From: Halobellus sp. MBLA0158
GTDB lineage: Archaea; Halobacteriota; Halobacteria; Halobacteriales; Haloferacaceae
Length of the DNA: 64,000 bases
Direction of reading: 5' to 3'
Assembly (NCBI RefSeq): GCF_041477585.1
Contig: NZ_JBGNYA010000001.1
Coordinates: 2,356,001-2,420,000 of the forward strand
The stretch's first letter is position 1, and every line of letters starts with the position of its first letter. The notes under the pieces were generated by a model, which saw only the letters and a program-made list of their open reading frames with translations, searched no databases and had not been told where the DNA came from. Below, in pieces: positions 8,309 to 15,776 of this stretch. The position numbers were made by a program, and so were the translations under genes.

Positions 8309-8752
8309 TCAGGCCGCTCCGAGCCTCGTTTCGAGGCGGTCGAGTATCTCCCAGCAGAGCGGGACCGGATGGAGCCCGCCGAACGAGATGGCCTCGTAGT
8401 CGTACGCTTCCTCGTCAGTCGAACGCTCCTGGTAGTGGGCCCAGCCGTCGACGTGTGGGTTCGGCTCGTGGTGCCACCCGCAGTCGAAACCGGATGCGTC
8501 GCTGTAGTGGAAGGCGAACTCGGGGCGGGCGTCGACAGTCTCGCCCGCGTACCAGCGAATCGCCAGCGTCCCCTCGTCGACGTCGCTCCCGAGCGCGGAC
8601 GGGTCGATCGCGGCCTCGACGTGGGTGAACTGATCCGGCGGATCGCCGCGTGCGTGACGGACGGCGGGATGGCCTTCGACCGTCCGGCGGAGCTCGAGCA
8701 GGACGGTGTGGGACGCTGCTCCCGGGTCGTAGCCGCCGTCGAACGCGAACAT
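8309..8752 (-). CDS. Small haloarchaeal protein paired with an HTH protein (possible toxin-like partner)
   Basis: This is a 147-residue soluble protein with no recognised catalytic motif. Visible features are a first third with ELRRTVEGHPAV, a beta-rich middle (TLAIRWYAGE, PEFAFHYSDASGFDCGWH) and many His/Trp/Tyr residues (HHEPNPHVDGWAHYQER). It starts 6 bases after the stop of the HTH gene upstream on the same strand, so the two are almost certainly cotranscribed. The layout HTH first, small protein second, with a palindrome at the promoter, resembles haloarchaeal toxin-antitoxin-like pairs. The toxin idea is inference. Confidence 0.72.
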   Translation of the reverse strand: MFAFDGGYDPGAASHTVLLELRRTVEGHPAVRHARGDPPDQFTHVEAAIDPSALGSDVDEGTLAIRWYAGETVDARPEFAFHYSDASGFDCGWHHEPNPHVDGWAHYQERSTDEEAYDYEAISFGGLHPVPLCWEILDRLETRLGAA

Positions 8753-8758
8753 CGCAGT

Positions 8759-9277
8759 TCAGGCGGGCGTGGGGGCGCCACCGGCGTATTCGGCGTAGTG
8801 TTCGACCGCGTCTTCGACGAGGCGGAGGCGGTACCGGACGATGTCCCAGTCGTTCGCGGTCTGACGGAGATCGCGCGTCTCGCTCGCGGTGTCGGTCTCG
8901 GCGGCCCGCTCGCGGAGGTCGGTCGGCGAGTCGACCTCGTACCGGTCCCGCCAGGTCTCGATCTGTGCCTGGAGGTCCGCTTTGAGCGCCAGGAGGTCGT
9001 CGCGGTCGCGTCCGTCGAGGAGGTCCCGGAGCGCTCGCATCCGCGTGTAGAGGGGATCGGGGGCGTACCGCGTCGCGCCGTCGGTCGCGGTGGTTCGGAG
9101 GACGTCCATCTCGACGAGCCGCTGGAGGTGATCTCGCGCGGTGTTGTCCGCGACGCGGGCCCTCTCGGCGATCCACCCGGCGGACCTGGGCTCCGAGAGC
9201 GTGAGGGCGACGCTCCGGACCCGGTCGAACGCCGTCTGGTGTGCTTTCCAGGAGTCGATCCCCGGCCGGCCGGTCAT
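8759..9277 (-). CDS. Winged-helix HTH protein (DUF7342-like)
   Basis: This 172-residue protein opens with GIDSWKAHQTAFDRVRSVA, typical of a haloarchaeal winged-helix family (DUF7342 by recollection). The HTH is about residues 30-70 (SAGWIAERARVADNTARDHLQRLVEMDVL). The second half is a long helical region (LKADLQAQIETWRDRYEVDS, TANDWDIVRYRLRLVEDAV), probably for dimerisation or partner binding. It is first in a two-gene unit and is likely autoregulated through the inverted repeat at 9300-9315. Confidence 0.85.
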   Translation of the reverse strand: MTGRPGIDSWKAHQTAFDRVRSVALTLSEPRSAGWIAERARVADNTARDHLQRLVEMDVLRTTATDGATRYAPDPLYTRMRALRDLLDGRDRDDLLALKADLQAQIETWRDRYEVDSPTDLRERAAETDTASETRDLRQTANDWDIVRYRLRLVEDAVEHYAEYAGGAPTPA

Positions 9278-9299
9278 ACTGGCCGCTACGCGATCCGTT

Positions 9300-9315
9300 G
9301 CAATAGTTCTATTGC
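9300..9315. promoter_or_regulatory. 16-bp inverted repeat at the HTH-pair promoter (operator candidate)
   Basis: GCAATAG-TT-CTATTGC has perfect 7-bp arms. Its centre is about 30 bases before the ATG at 9277, where the TATA box of a leaderless gene should be. A protein bound here would block the promoter, so autoregulation by the HTH protein is the simple reading. Confidence 0.6.
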
Positions 9316-9343
9316 CGGCTCAAATAATTATGCTCGTATTCTG

Positions 9344-10009
9344 TCAGTCCGTCTGTTCGTGGTCCCGATCCGCGATCGTCGCCGCGATGAGGTTCCGCAT
9401 TCCGCGGCGGAGGCGGCCGCTCATCGCCGTCGAGGAGAGGTCCATCCGGTCTGCGACCTCGCTGAGGGAGATGTCGCGCGGTTCGGAGAAGTAGCCCTCC
9501 GAGAAGGCCAACTGCAGCGCGTCGCGCTGTTCGTCCGTGAGGCCGTACGAGGACTGGCCGCTGGCGTCCTCGTTGCTGTAGATCTCGATGATGTCGAGCG
9601 CGATGTCGTTGGCGATGGCGTACTCCCAGATGGAGTTCAGCGCCGAGCGATCGGGTAAGAGGAGGTGGACGAGCCACCCGCCGTCTTTGGTCTCGGTGTG
9701 GACGAGAAAGCCGTTCTCGTCGGTCACGATCCCGCTGATCAGTCGGGTCTGCGGCGTGTGCTCGATGTAGTAGATGGCGGTGTTGTCGGTGCGGTCGATC
9801 AGCTCGAAGGCCTCGACGGTGACGTCGTCGTCGAGCGCCGCTTCGAGTTCGTCGGGGTCGTCGTATTCGATGAGGAACGGGAAGTACGTCGAGCCCGGAT
9901 CGGTCGTGCCCTGGGTGATCACGCGGATGTCAACGTCGCCGAGCCGCTGGAGGGTCGGGATGAGCGCGAGGTGTTCGTGTTCGATGTGTACCTTAGCTGT
10001 GATCGACAT
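9344..10009 (-). CDS. Bat-type helix-turn-helix regulator
   Basis: This 221-residue protein has the layout of haloarchaeal bacterio-opsin-activator-like regulators: an N-terminal sensing domain of about 150 residues and a C-terminal HTH (HTH_10 type) at about 157-208, with LTDEQRDALQLAFSEGYF and LSEVADRMDLSSTAMSGRL. These control metabolic or stress genes, usually locally. It lies 183 bases downstream of the TRAP transporter genes on the same strand and may regulate them. The gap 10010-10192 holds one GC-rich hairpin (10048-10062) and nothing else clear. Confidence 0.9.
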   Translation of the reverse strand: MSITAKVHIEHEHLALIPTLQRLGDVDIRVITQGTTDPGSTYFPFLIEYDDPDELEAALDDDVTVEAFELIDRTDNTAIYYIEHTPQTRLISGIVTDENGFLVHTETKDGGWLVHLLLPDRSALNSIWEYAIANDIALDIIEIYSNEDASGQSSYGLTDEQRDALQLAFSEGYFSEPRDISLSEVADRMDLSSTAMSGRLRRGMRNLIAATIADRDHEQTD

Positions 10010-10192
10010 AGGTGGTCTCCGTGGTCGGTTCGACGCGGCCGCCGAGCGCCGTCGGCGACGGCGACGTCGGGACCGAGCGTCGGTCGGTGATGCGGTCTCA
10101 GTGCGGTCTTGTGCGTCCGTCTAACGCCCGCCTACGTTTAGTTATCGGTCGGGCGGCCTACGCGGGCGCAGCCACCCCGCGGCTCGGAGCGA

Positions 10193-12913
10193 TCAGGTCG
10201 AAACGCCCCGAGGGTTGGTCCGGGTCGCCCCCGCTTCGCGCTTGTTCTTGGCCGCGAGCGCGACGAAGATGACGAATCCGACGCCGCGCAGCGTGAGGTC
10301 CAAGAGGAGCGCGTTCACCGAGACGGTGACGCCGGCGAAGCCGAGGAGGTCGAACACCGACGTCGAGAGCAGCCGCGGCGCCATGAGCAGGAGCGAACTG
10401 ACTGCGAAGCCCGCGCGCTCGGCGCGGTTGACCGATCCGTAGAGCGTGCCGATGACGGTCGCGCCGAGCGCGACGACGCCGAGGAACACCCCGACGACCG
10501 GCACGAGGATCTCCGGCACCGAGTACGACAGCTCGGCGAGGTCGCCGAAGTTGACGATGCGGTACTGCTCCCGCAGCGGGAGGTCGGCCGCGTCGGCTTT
10601 CCGTCTGAGGAGGACGATGCCGGGCGCGAGGACGAACGCGAAGGGGACGATCGCCTTGTTCAGCGACAGCGAGAACGCCTTCACGCCGGTCTCGAAGGGG
10701 TCGGACTTGGCGACGCCGCTGGCGGCGTAGGCCGCGACCGCGACCGGCGGGGTGATGTCGGCGATGACGCCGAAGTAGAGGATGAACAGGTGCGCCGCGA
10801 GCAGGGGGATCCCGAACTCCACGAGCGGCGTCGCGAGCATCGAGATCAGGATGATGTACGTCACGGTGGTGGGCATCCCCATCCCGAGGATGATGCTGGC
10901 GACGGCGGTGACGAGCAGCATCACGACGATCGAGCCGCCCGACAGCGCCAAGAGCAGCGAGGTGAGGTTCGGCCCCAGCCCGGAGACGCTGATGACGCCG
11001 GGGATGATCCCCGCGGCCGCGACCGCGACGACGACGGGGACGGCCGTCCGCGCGCCCTCCTCCATCGATTTGACGACGAAGGTGCCGACGCGGAACAGCT
11101 GATTGTCGCCCAGGTCCCGCCCGGTCCGGTCGCCCGCGGACTCGGCCGCGCCCTGGACCGTGGGGTTGAGATCGAGGAACTTCGACTGGACGTCGGTGTG
11201 GTACAGCATCGTCAGCGCGGCGGCGAGCATCGCGTACCAGCCGATCCGCGGCCCGACGATTCCGAACGCCTCGGCGACGGGGAGGCCGGCGCCGCCCGCG
11301 CCGCCGACCAGTTTCGTGAACGGCACGCCGGCGACGGCGAAGCTCCCGAGGTCGACGGCGAAGATGGCCGCGAGCGTCCCGAACAGCGTGAGGCGGGTCT
11401 CGTCGCTGTAAGCGGCGATAAAGGAGATGAGCGCGACGAGCGCGACGAGCGTGAACCACGCCGACCGGGAGACCGACAGGCGCTCGACGATGAGATAAAA
11501 GAGGAGCAGGAAGATCGGGACGAGGTAGAACCACCCCGTCTTGAGGTGTTCGATGATCGAGGTGGTCTCGGCGGCGTCGACGCCGCCGATGCCCTCCTGG
11601 ACGGCCTTGAGGTGGACCATCACCCAGACGCCGAAGAAGAAGACGATCGCGGGGATCGTCGCGAGGATGATGATCTCAGCGAACGGCGTCGCGGTGTACT
11701 GCACCATCAGGAACGCGGCCGCGCCCATCACCGGCGGGAGGATCTGCCCCCCGGACGACGCCGACGACTCCACGGCGCCGGAGAACTCCGGCGAGTACCC
11801 GGACTGCTTCATCAGCGGGATCGTGAACGCGCCCGTGGTGACGGTGTTGGCGATCGACGAGCCCGAGATCGTCCCCATAAAGCCGCTGGCGAGGATGCTC
11901 GCCTTCGCGGGGCCGCCCTTTCTCGTTCCGGTGGCGGCGTACGCGAGGTCGATGAACCACTGGCCGGCGCCGCTCATCTCCAGGAAGGAGCCGAAGAGGA
12001 TGAAGATGTAGATGAAGCTCACCGAGACGGTAACGGGGATCCCGAAGACCCCGTTTTCGGTGTTGTACCAGAGGTTCTGGATGATGTCGGGCCAGGTGAG
12101 CTGCGGGATCGCGAGCAGCCCGAGGAACGGCGTGTTGCCGCTGATGAGGTAGCCCCAGCGCGCGTAGACGATGAAGGTGGCGACGATGATCATAAGCGGC
12201 AGTCCGAGGGTGCGTCGGGTGGCTTCGAGCACCAGGAGGACGCCGAGGGCACCGAGGATGAGCGCCCACGAGACCTCGCTGAGGACGGGGACGCCGCCGA
12301 GGACCGGCGCGAGGAAGGGGTAGAGCTCAGTGACGGGAGCGCCGGATTCGAGGCCGAAGACCCGCATGTCCTGGATCTCCGAGAACTCGGTGAGGAAGTA
12401 GTACGCCGACAGCGCCGCCGTGATCATACAGACCACGTCGAACGGCGTGACGCGCGAGCGGTTCGGATCGACGAACGCCCAGCGGAACAGGTCGCGGACG
12501 CCGGTCACGGCGCGGGCGATCGGACTGCCCGCATCGAAGGGGTCGGTGGCGGCGTCGACGACGCGCCCGAGCGCTCGCGAGAGGAATCCGTCGCCCATAC
12601 TCGCGGGGAACATCAGGAACGTCAGCGTCAGCGCGAAGGCGACGTGGACGGCGTTGGCCTGCAGGAGCTGCAGCGAGACCTGCCAGTCGGGGGCCAGCGG
12701 GATGGGAATCGAGAAGGTGAAGCTCCGCGCCGCGAGGAACAGCTGAAAGAGGGAAAACAGGATGCCGATGACCGCGACCGCGAGGGCGGCCAGCCCCTTC
12801 AGGGAGCGTCGACGTTCGATCTCGTCGATGAGCTCCTCGGCTTCTTCCCTGGATAGTTCCTCGACCTCTGCTTCGGGTGGCTCGCCGCCGTCGTCGTGGT
12901 CGTTCGTGCTCAT
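10193..12913 (-). CDS. TRAP transporter fused permease (TAXI type, DctQM fusion)
   Basis: This 906-residue polytopic protein joins the small and large TRAP membrane subunits. An acidic cytoplasmic N-terminus (about 1-35) is followed by several helices of the DctQ-like part. The DctM-like core contains FGSFLEMSGAGQWF, ASGFMGTISGSSIANTV and ESSASSGGQILPPVMGAAAF in the first half and GMGMPTTVTYIILISMLATP and FGVIADITPPVAVAAYAASG in the second, all diagnostic of the fused 4TM/12TM family. It imports a carboxylate or similar solute with Na+ or H+ using the binding protein encoded upstream. Its ATG overlaps the stop of the DUF1850 gene (ATGA), showing an operon. Confidence 0.95.
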   Translation of the reverse strand: MSTNDHDDGGEPPEAEVEELSREEAEELIDEIERRRSLKGLAALAVAVIGILFSLFQLFLAARSFTFSIPIPLAPDWQVSLQLLQANAVHVAFALTLTFLMFPASMGDGFLSRALGRVVDAATDPFDAGSPIARAVTGVRDLFRWAFVDPNRSRVTPFDVVCMITAALSAYYFLTEFSEIQDMRVFGLESGAPVTELYPFLAPVLGGVPVLSEVSWALILGALGVLLVLEATRRTLGLPLMIIVATFIVYARWGYLISGNTPFLGLLAIPQLTWPDIIQNLWYNTENGVFGIPVTVSVSFIYIFILFGSFLEMSGAGQWFIDLAYAATGTRKGGPAKASILASGFMGTISGSSIANTVTTGAFTIPLMKQSGYSPEFSGAVESSASSGGQILPPVMGAAAFLMVQYTATPFAEIIILATIPAIVFFFGVWVMVHLKAVQEGIGGVDAAETTSIIEHLKTGWFYLVPIFLLLFYLIVERLSVSRSAWFTLVALVALISFIAAYSDETRLTLFGTLAAIFAVDLGSFAVAGVPFTKLVGGAGGAGLPVAEAFGIVGPRIGWYAMLAAALTMLYHTDVQSKFLDLNPTVQGAAESAGDRTGRDLGDNQLFRVGTFVVKSMEEGARTAVPVVVAVAAAGIIPGVISVSGLGPNLTSLLLALSGGSIVVMLLVTAVASIILGMGMPTTVTYIILISMLATPLVEFGIPLLAAHLFILYFGVIADITPPVAVAAYAASGVAKSDPFETGVKAFSLSLNKAIVPFAFVLAPGIVLLRRKADAADLPLREQYRIVNFGDLAELSYSVPEILVPVVGVFLGVVALGATVIGTLYGSVNRAERAGFAVSSLLLMAPRLLSTSVFDLLGFAGVTVSVNALLLDLTLRGVGFVIFVALAAKNKREAGATRTNPRGVST

Positions 12914-13422
12914 AGGAGTGTTTCGAGTAGTGTCCGTCGCTCGATGTGGATCCGAACGTCGTTGCCGTTCGTGGCCGCGACTAAGTCATACTGTCGGTCG
13001 CCGACGATAAGCGTGTGGTCCGCGATCCGGCCCGGCGAGACCGCGATGCTCTCCAGTTCGGTGATGCCGCCCGGCGGCTCGTAGACGAGCGTCCCGTTGA
13101 CGTTGGTGACGTTGACGCGGGCGGGAAGCCCCCAGCCGTAGGACTCGAACTCCATTCGGGTGTTGACGAGCGTGTCGCCGTCGACGCGGTACTCGTCGTA
13201 GACGCGCGTCTTCTCGACGCTGTGCATATATTCGAGCGCGACCGTGCTGCCGTCGTCGACGGGCTGGGTGACGTACTCCTCGCCCGTGTCCAGGTCCTCG
13301 ACGACGAGGACCTGCCCGGTCGGGACCGCGACGGCGACGCCGACGGAGAGGAGGAGTACCGCGAGCGCCGCGGCTACGAGAACGCGACCGACTCGTTCGC
13401 CTTCGAGTGTGTTCCGAATCAC
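12910..13422 (-). CDS. DUF1850 domain protein of the TAXI-TRAP operon
   Basis: This 170-residue protein starts with GTG. It has one N-terminal membrane segment (about residues 14-34) and an extracellular domain with ALEYMHSVEKTRVYDEYRVDG and MEFESYGWGLPA, the pattern of DUF1850. This family is regularly encoded with TAXI-type fused TRAP permeases; its molecular role is not known. It lies between the binding-protein gene and the permease gene and shares 4 bases with the permease start. Confidence 0.87.
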   Translation of the reverse strand: MIRNTLEGERVGRVLVAAALAVLLLSVGVAVAVPTGQVLVVEDLDTGEEYVTQPVDDGSTVALEYMHSVEKTRVYDEYRVDGDTLVNTRMEFESYGWGLPARVNVTNVNGTLVYEPPGGITELESIAVSPGRIADHTLIVGDRQYDLVAATNGNDVRIHIERRTLLETLL

Positions 13423-13635
13423 GGGTGTCGTGTTCAGTTCCCGGCGAGACGAGGCCGGGGGGAGCGACCACCGTCACAGAGTGGGCACGGCAGTCGCTGG
13501 AAGCGACGTCAGCCGCCCCGATGGTGCGATGCGGCGGTCCCGCGACCGGTCACGGCGCTCGTGTGGCGTTGTCCCGAGAAGGGTGCGGGTCCGCCTGCTG
13601 CGGTTGCGGTGGTCCGTATGAACTGCCGCGGGCGC

Positions 13636-14670
13636 TTACGCGTCGAAGTACGCGGCCGCGCCCTCGTGGAGTTCGATCGACATCCCGTCCTGTGCGCTGT
13701 CGGCCGAGATGAAGTCGGTCTTGATCGTGAGGTCGTCGACGTTGTCGAAGATGGCCGCGGTGACCGTCTCGACGGTGTCGGCGGAGACGCCGGCGTTGGT
13801 GGCGATCATCGCCTGGACCGCGACGGTCTCGACGGCCTCGTCGACGCCGCTGTAGGTGCCGGCGGGGATGGTATCGTCGGCGAACCACGAGGCGGCGTCC
13901 TTGACGGCCTGGCGGTTCTCGCCCTGGATCGGGACGATCTGGATGTCGTTCGTGGTCGCGAGGTCCTCGATGGCGCCGACGGGCCAGCCGCCGACGACGA
14001 ACGCCGCGTCGATGTCGCCGTTGGCGAGCTGTTCGGACGCCTGCGAGAAGCCGGCGTTCTGCTCGTTGTAGTCGGTGATGCCGACCGCTTCGAGGATCTG
14101 GTTCGCGTTGACCTGGGTGCCCGAACCGAGGTCGCCGGTGTTGATCGTCGCGCCGCTGAGGTCCGAGAGCGTCTCGATGCCCGTGCTCTGGAGGGTGACG
14201 ACGGTGATCGTCTCGGGGTAGAGCGTGGCGACGCCGCGGAGGTTCTCGATCGCGTTGCCCTGGAACGTCTCGATGCCGGTGCCGTTCTTCGCGAAGTACG
14301 CGATGTCGTTCTGGATGAGCGCGAAGTCCGCGGACCCGTCGGCGAGGCTGCCGACGTTCTCGACGCTGGCGCCCGTCGACTGGACGGTCAGCGAGTAGTC
14401 GGTGTTCTCCTCAACGACCGTCTTGAACTCGTTCGAGAGCGGGTAGTAGGTACCGCCGGTGCCGCCGGCGTGCCAGCTGAGGCGCGTGCTCGTTCCACCG
14501 TCGCCGCCGCTGCTCTCGGTGGTGGCGGTGTCGTCGCCGCCGTCGCCGCCGCTCGTCTCTGTGTCGCTGTCGCCGCCGCTGCCACCGTTCCCGCTGCAGC
14601 CCGCGAGGGCCGCGATGCCTGCGATACCAGTCGCTTCGAGGAATCTCCGACGAGTCCGATTGTTCGTCAT
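13636..14670 (-). CDS. TAXI family TRAP transporter solute-binding lipoprotein
   Basis: From the ATG at 14670 the protein is 344 residues; an in-frame ATG 12 bases upstream (14682) is possible, but the TATA-like box spacing favours 14670. The N-terminus is a Tat signal (RTRRRFLEATGIAGIAAL) ending in a lipobox LAGC, so the mature protein is probably a lipid-anchored surface protein. A Gly/Ser/Asp/Thr linker follows. The domain proper begins with LSWHAGGTGGTYYPLSNEF, the TAXI signature, and continues with ADFALIQNDIAYFAKNGTG. It delivers its ligand to the fused permease encoded two genes downstream. The 213-base gap after it (13423-13635) shows no clear feature. Confidence 0.93.
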   Translation of the reverse strand: MTNNRTRRRFLEATGIAGIAALAGCSGNGGSGGDSDTETSGGDGGDDTATTESSGGDGGTSTRLSWHAGGTGGTYYPLSNEFKTVVEENTDYSLTVQSTGASVENVGSLADGSADFALIQNDIAYFAKNGTGIETFQGNAIENLRGVATLYPETITVVTLQSTGIETLSDLSGATINTGDLGSGTQVNANQILEAVGITDYNEQNAGFSQASEQLANGDIDAAFVVGGWPVGAIEDLATTNDIQIVPIQGENRQAVKDAASWFADDTIPAGTYSGVDEAVETVAVQAMIATNAGVSADTVETVTAAIFDNVDDLTIKTDFISADSAQDGMSIELHEGAAAYFDA

Positions 14671-14695
14671 ACGATTCTCCATAGCGCTCTATAGG

Positions 14696-14703
14696 TTTAT
14701 ATT
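14696..14703 (-). promoter_or_regulatory. TATA-like box for the TRAP operon
   Basis: On the minus strand this is AATATAAA, 26-33 bases before the ATG at 14670. Confidence 0.55.
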
Positions 14704-15123
14704 TCTGGTGTTTTTTTCCTGATTGTGAGACATACTCAATCGCTAAAACCAGTTGCTTGAATACCTGAAATAGTACCGTTTCTTATAATAAAATAATACG
14801 TATAGTACTGACCGGGAGTTAATCTCGGATACGCAAAATAGTAATTTTTTCTTCAGTCTGTTTTTATTGCTATTGAATCGAATTCGAATTGCGTCGCACT
14901 CATCGCAAGATTTGGGATGAAATCCAAATCACACGAACACGGGATTCCGCTTGACCCTCAGTAAAGAACCCGGGTGTCGCGAAACTCCTCGGATAGATAT
15001 CCCTTTCCGATGTGTCTGTATGCAAAGAGATGTCGTTACACTCGGTGGGATTCTGGTGTGACAATGGCCGCTGCGGTGGTCGACTCCGCCCTCGAAAAAA
15101 TGGTGCCGCACCCCTTCTCGGGT
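14704..15123. other. AT-rich non-coding stretch upstream of the TRAP operon
   Basis: No convincing gene is visible. The first 200 bases are strongly AT-rich (poly-T runs, TTATAATAAAATAATA). A 10-bp palindrome TCGAATTCGA lies at 14878-14887. The stretch could hold regulatory sites for the TRAP operon, but none can be proven by eye. Confidence 0.4.
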
Positions 15124-15249
15124 TCAGCCGACGACCGGTCGGGGGTCGTCGTCGCCGCTCCCGAGGATATCTTCGACGATATCGTTGATGTCCGGAGCGC
15201 GGCGGTCACGCCGAGGTTCGTCTGTCGGGTAGTGCGGTACGAGGGGCAT
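15124..15249 (-). CDS. Possible 41-residue acidic small protein
   Basis: An ATG at 15249 opens 41 codons ending in TGA. The product begins MPLVPHYPTDEP, contains RRDRRAPDINDIVEDILG and ends with an acidic tail SGDDDPRPVVG. Its composition (Asp/Glu-rich, amphipathic DINDIVEDIL helix) resembles authentic haloarchaeal small proteins, unlike the Ser/Thr/Arg-rich products of the other frames here. No TATA-like box is obvious and no family is recognised. Confidence 0.4.
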   Translation of the reverse strand: MPLVPHYPTDEPRRDRRAPDINDIVEDILGSGDDDPRPVVG

Positions 15250-15372
15250 CCTATCACCCCATCGGGGCTACGATATCGGAACGGAAAATATCTCTGCTGT
15301 CGACGATTTGATCAGGACCTCGTATCGACCTCGTGGGCACATCGAACTCATATTTGATAACTGGGTCGGAAG

Positions 15373-15380
15373 ATTTTATG
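15373..15380 (+). promoter_or_regulatory. TATA-like box for the 65-residue membrane protein gene
   Basis: ATTTTATG lies 23-30 bases before the ATG at 15403. Confidence 0.5.
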
Positions 15381-15402
15381 CACGGTCGGCAGAGGGACGA
15401 GT

Positions 15403-15600
15403 ATGAGCACCGTGACGAACGCACTCCAACACATCACCGGAGTTGGTCGGATCCTTGTGTTATTCGTCGTGTACGTGGCGGCCCTGACCGTGGGGACCGC
15501 GACGGTCAAGGTCAAACGAGGGATCGATCGGGCGCACTTCGGATCCGTCCGTCTGCTGCACCGGCTCGTCGGCACACGGGCAGTTCGCGACGAGACGTAG
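15403..15600 (+). CDS. Small single-span membrane protein (65 residues)
   Basis: An ATG with a well-placed TATA-like box opens a 65-residue product. It has one hydrophobic segment at about 17-33 (ILVLFVVYVAALTVGTATV) followed by a basic region (KVKRGIDRAHFGSVRLLHRL). No family is recognised. It ends 177 bases from the convergent giant surface-protein gene. A TTTTT run just after the stop may terminate transcription. Confidence 0.55.
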   Translation: MSTVTNALQHITGVGRILVLFVVYVAALTVGTATVKVKRGIDRAHFGSVRLLHRLVGTRAVRDET

Positions 15601-15776
15601 GCCGTTTTTCGATAATTTCATTCTCGCCACAGACGCCTCTCGTCCGGCCCGGTCAGCTAATCATCGAACACTCAGCGTCGGCTCAATCCGTCGAGCAGTA
15701 CGAGCTGCTGCCGAGTCGTTGAGAGTGACCGACCAAGGTCGTTGAAAAACTGACGGCGAAAAGCTCTCGGGCTATC

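Noticed and set aside
10790-12856. Long open frame on the plus strand opposite the TRAP permease
   Set aside because: It is Arg/Gly/Asp-rich and antisense to a clearly recognised permease; long spurious antisense frames are usual at this GC content and codon bias.
14974-15357. 127-codon plus-strand frame overlapping the TRAP upstream region
   Set aside because: Its composition is not haloarchaeal-like and a more plausible acidic frame lies on the other strand.
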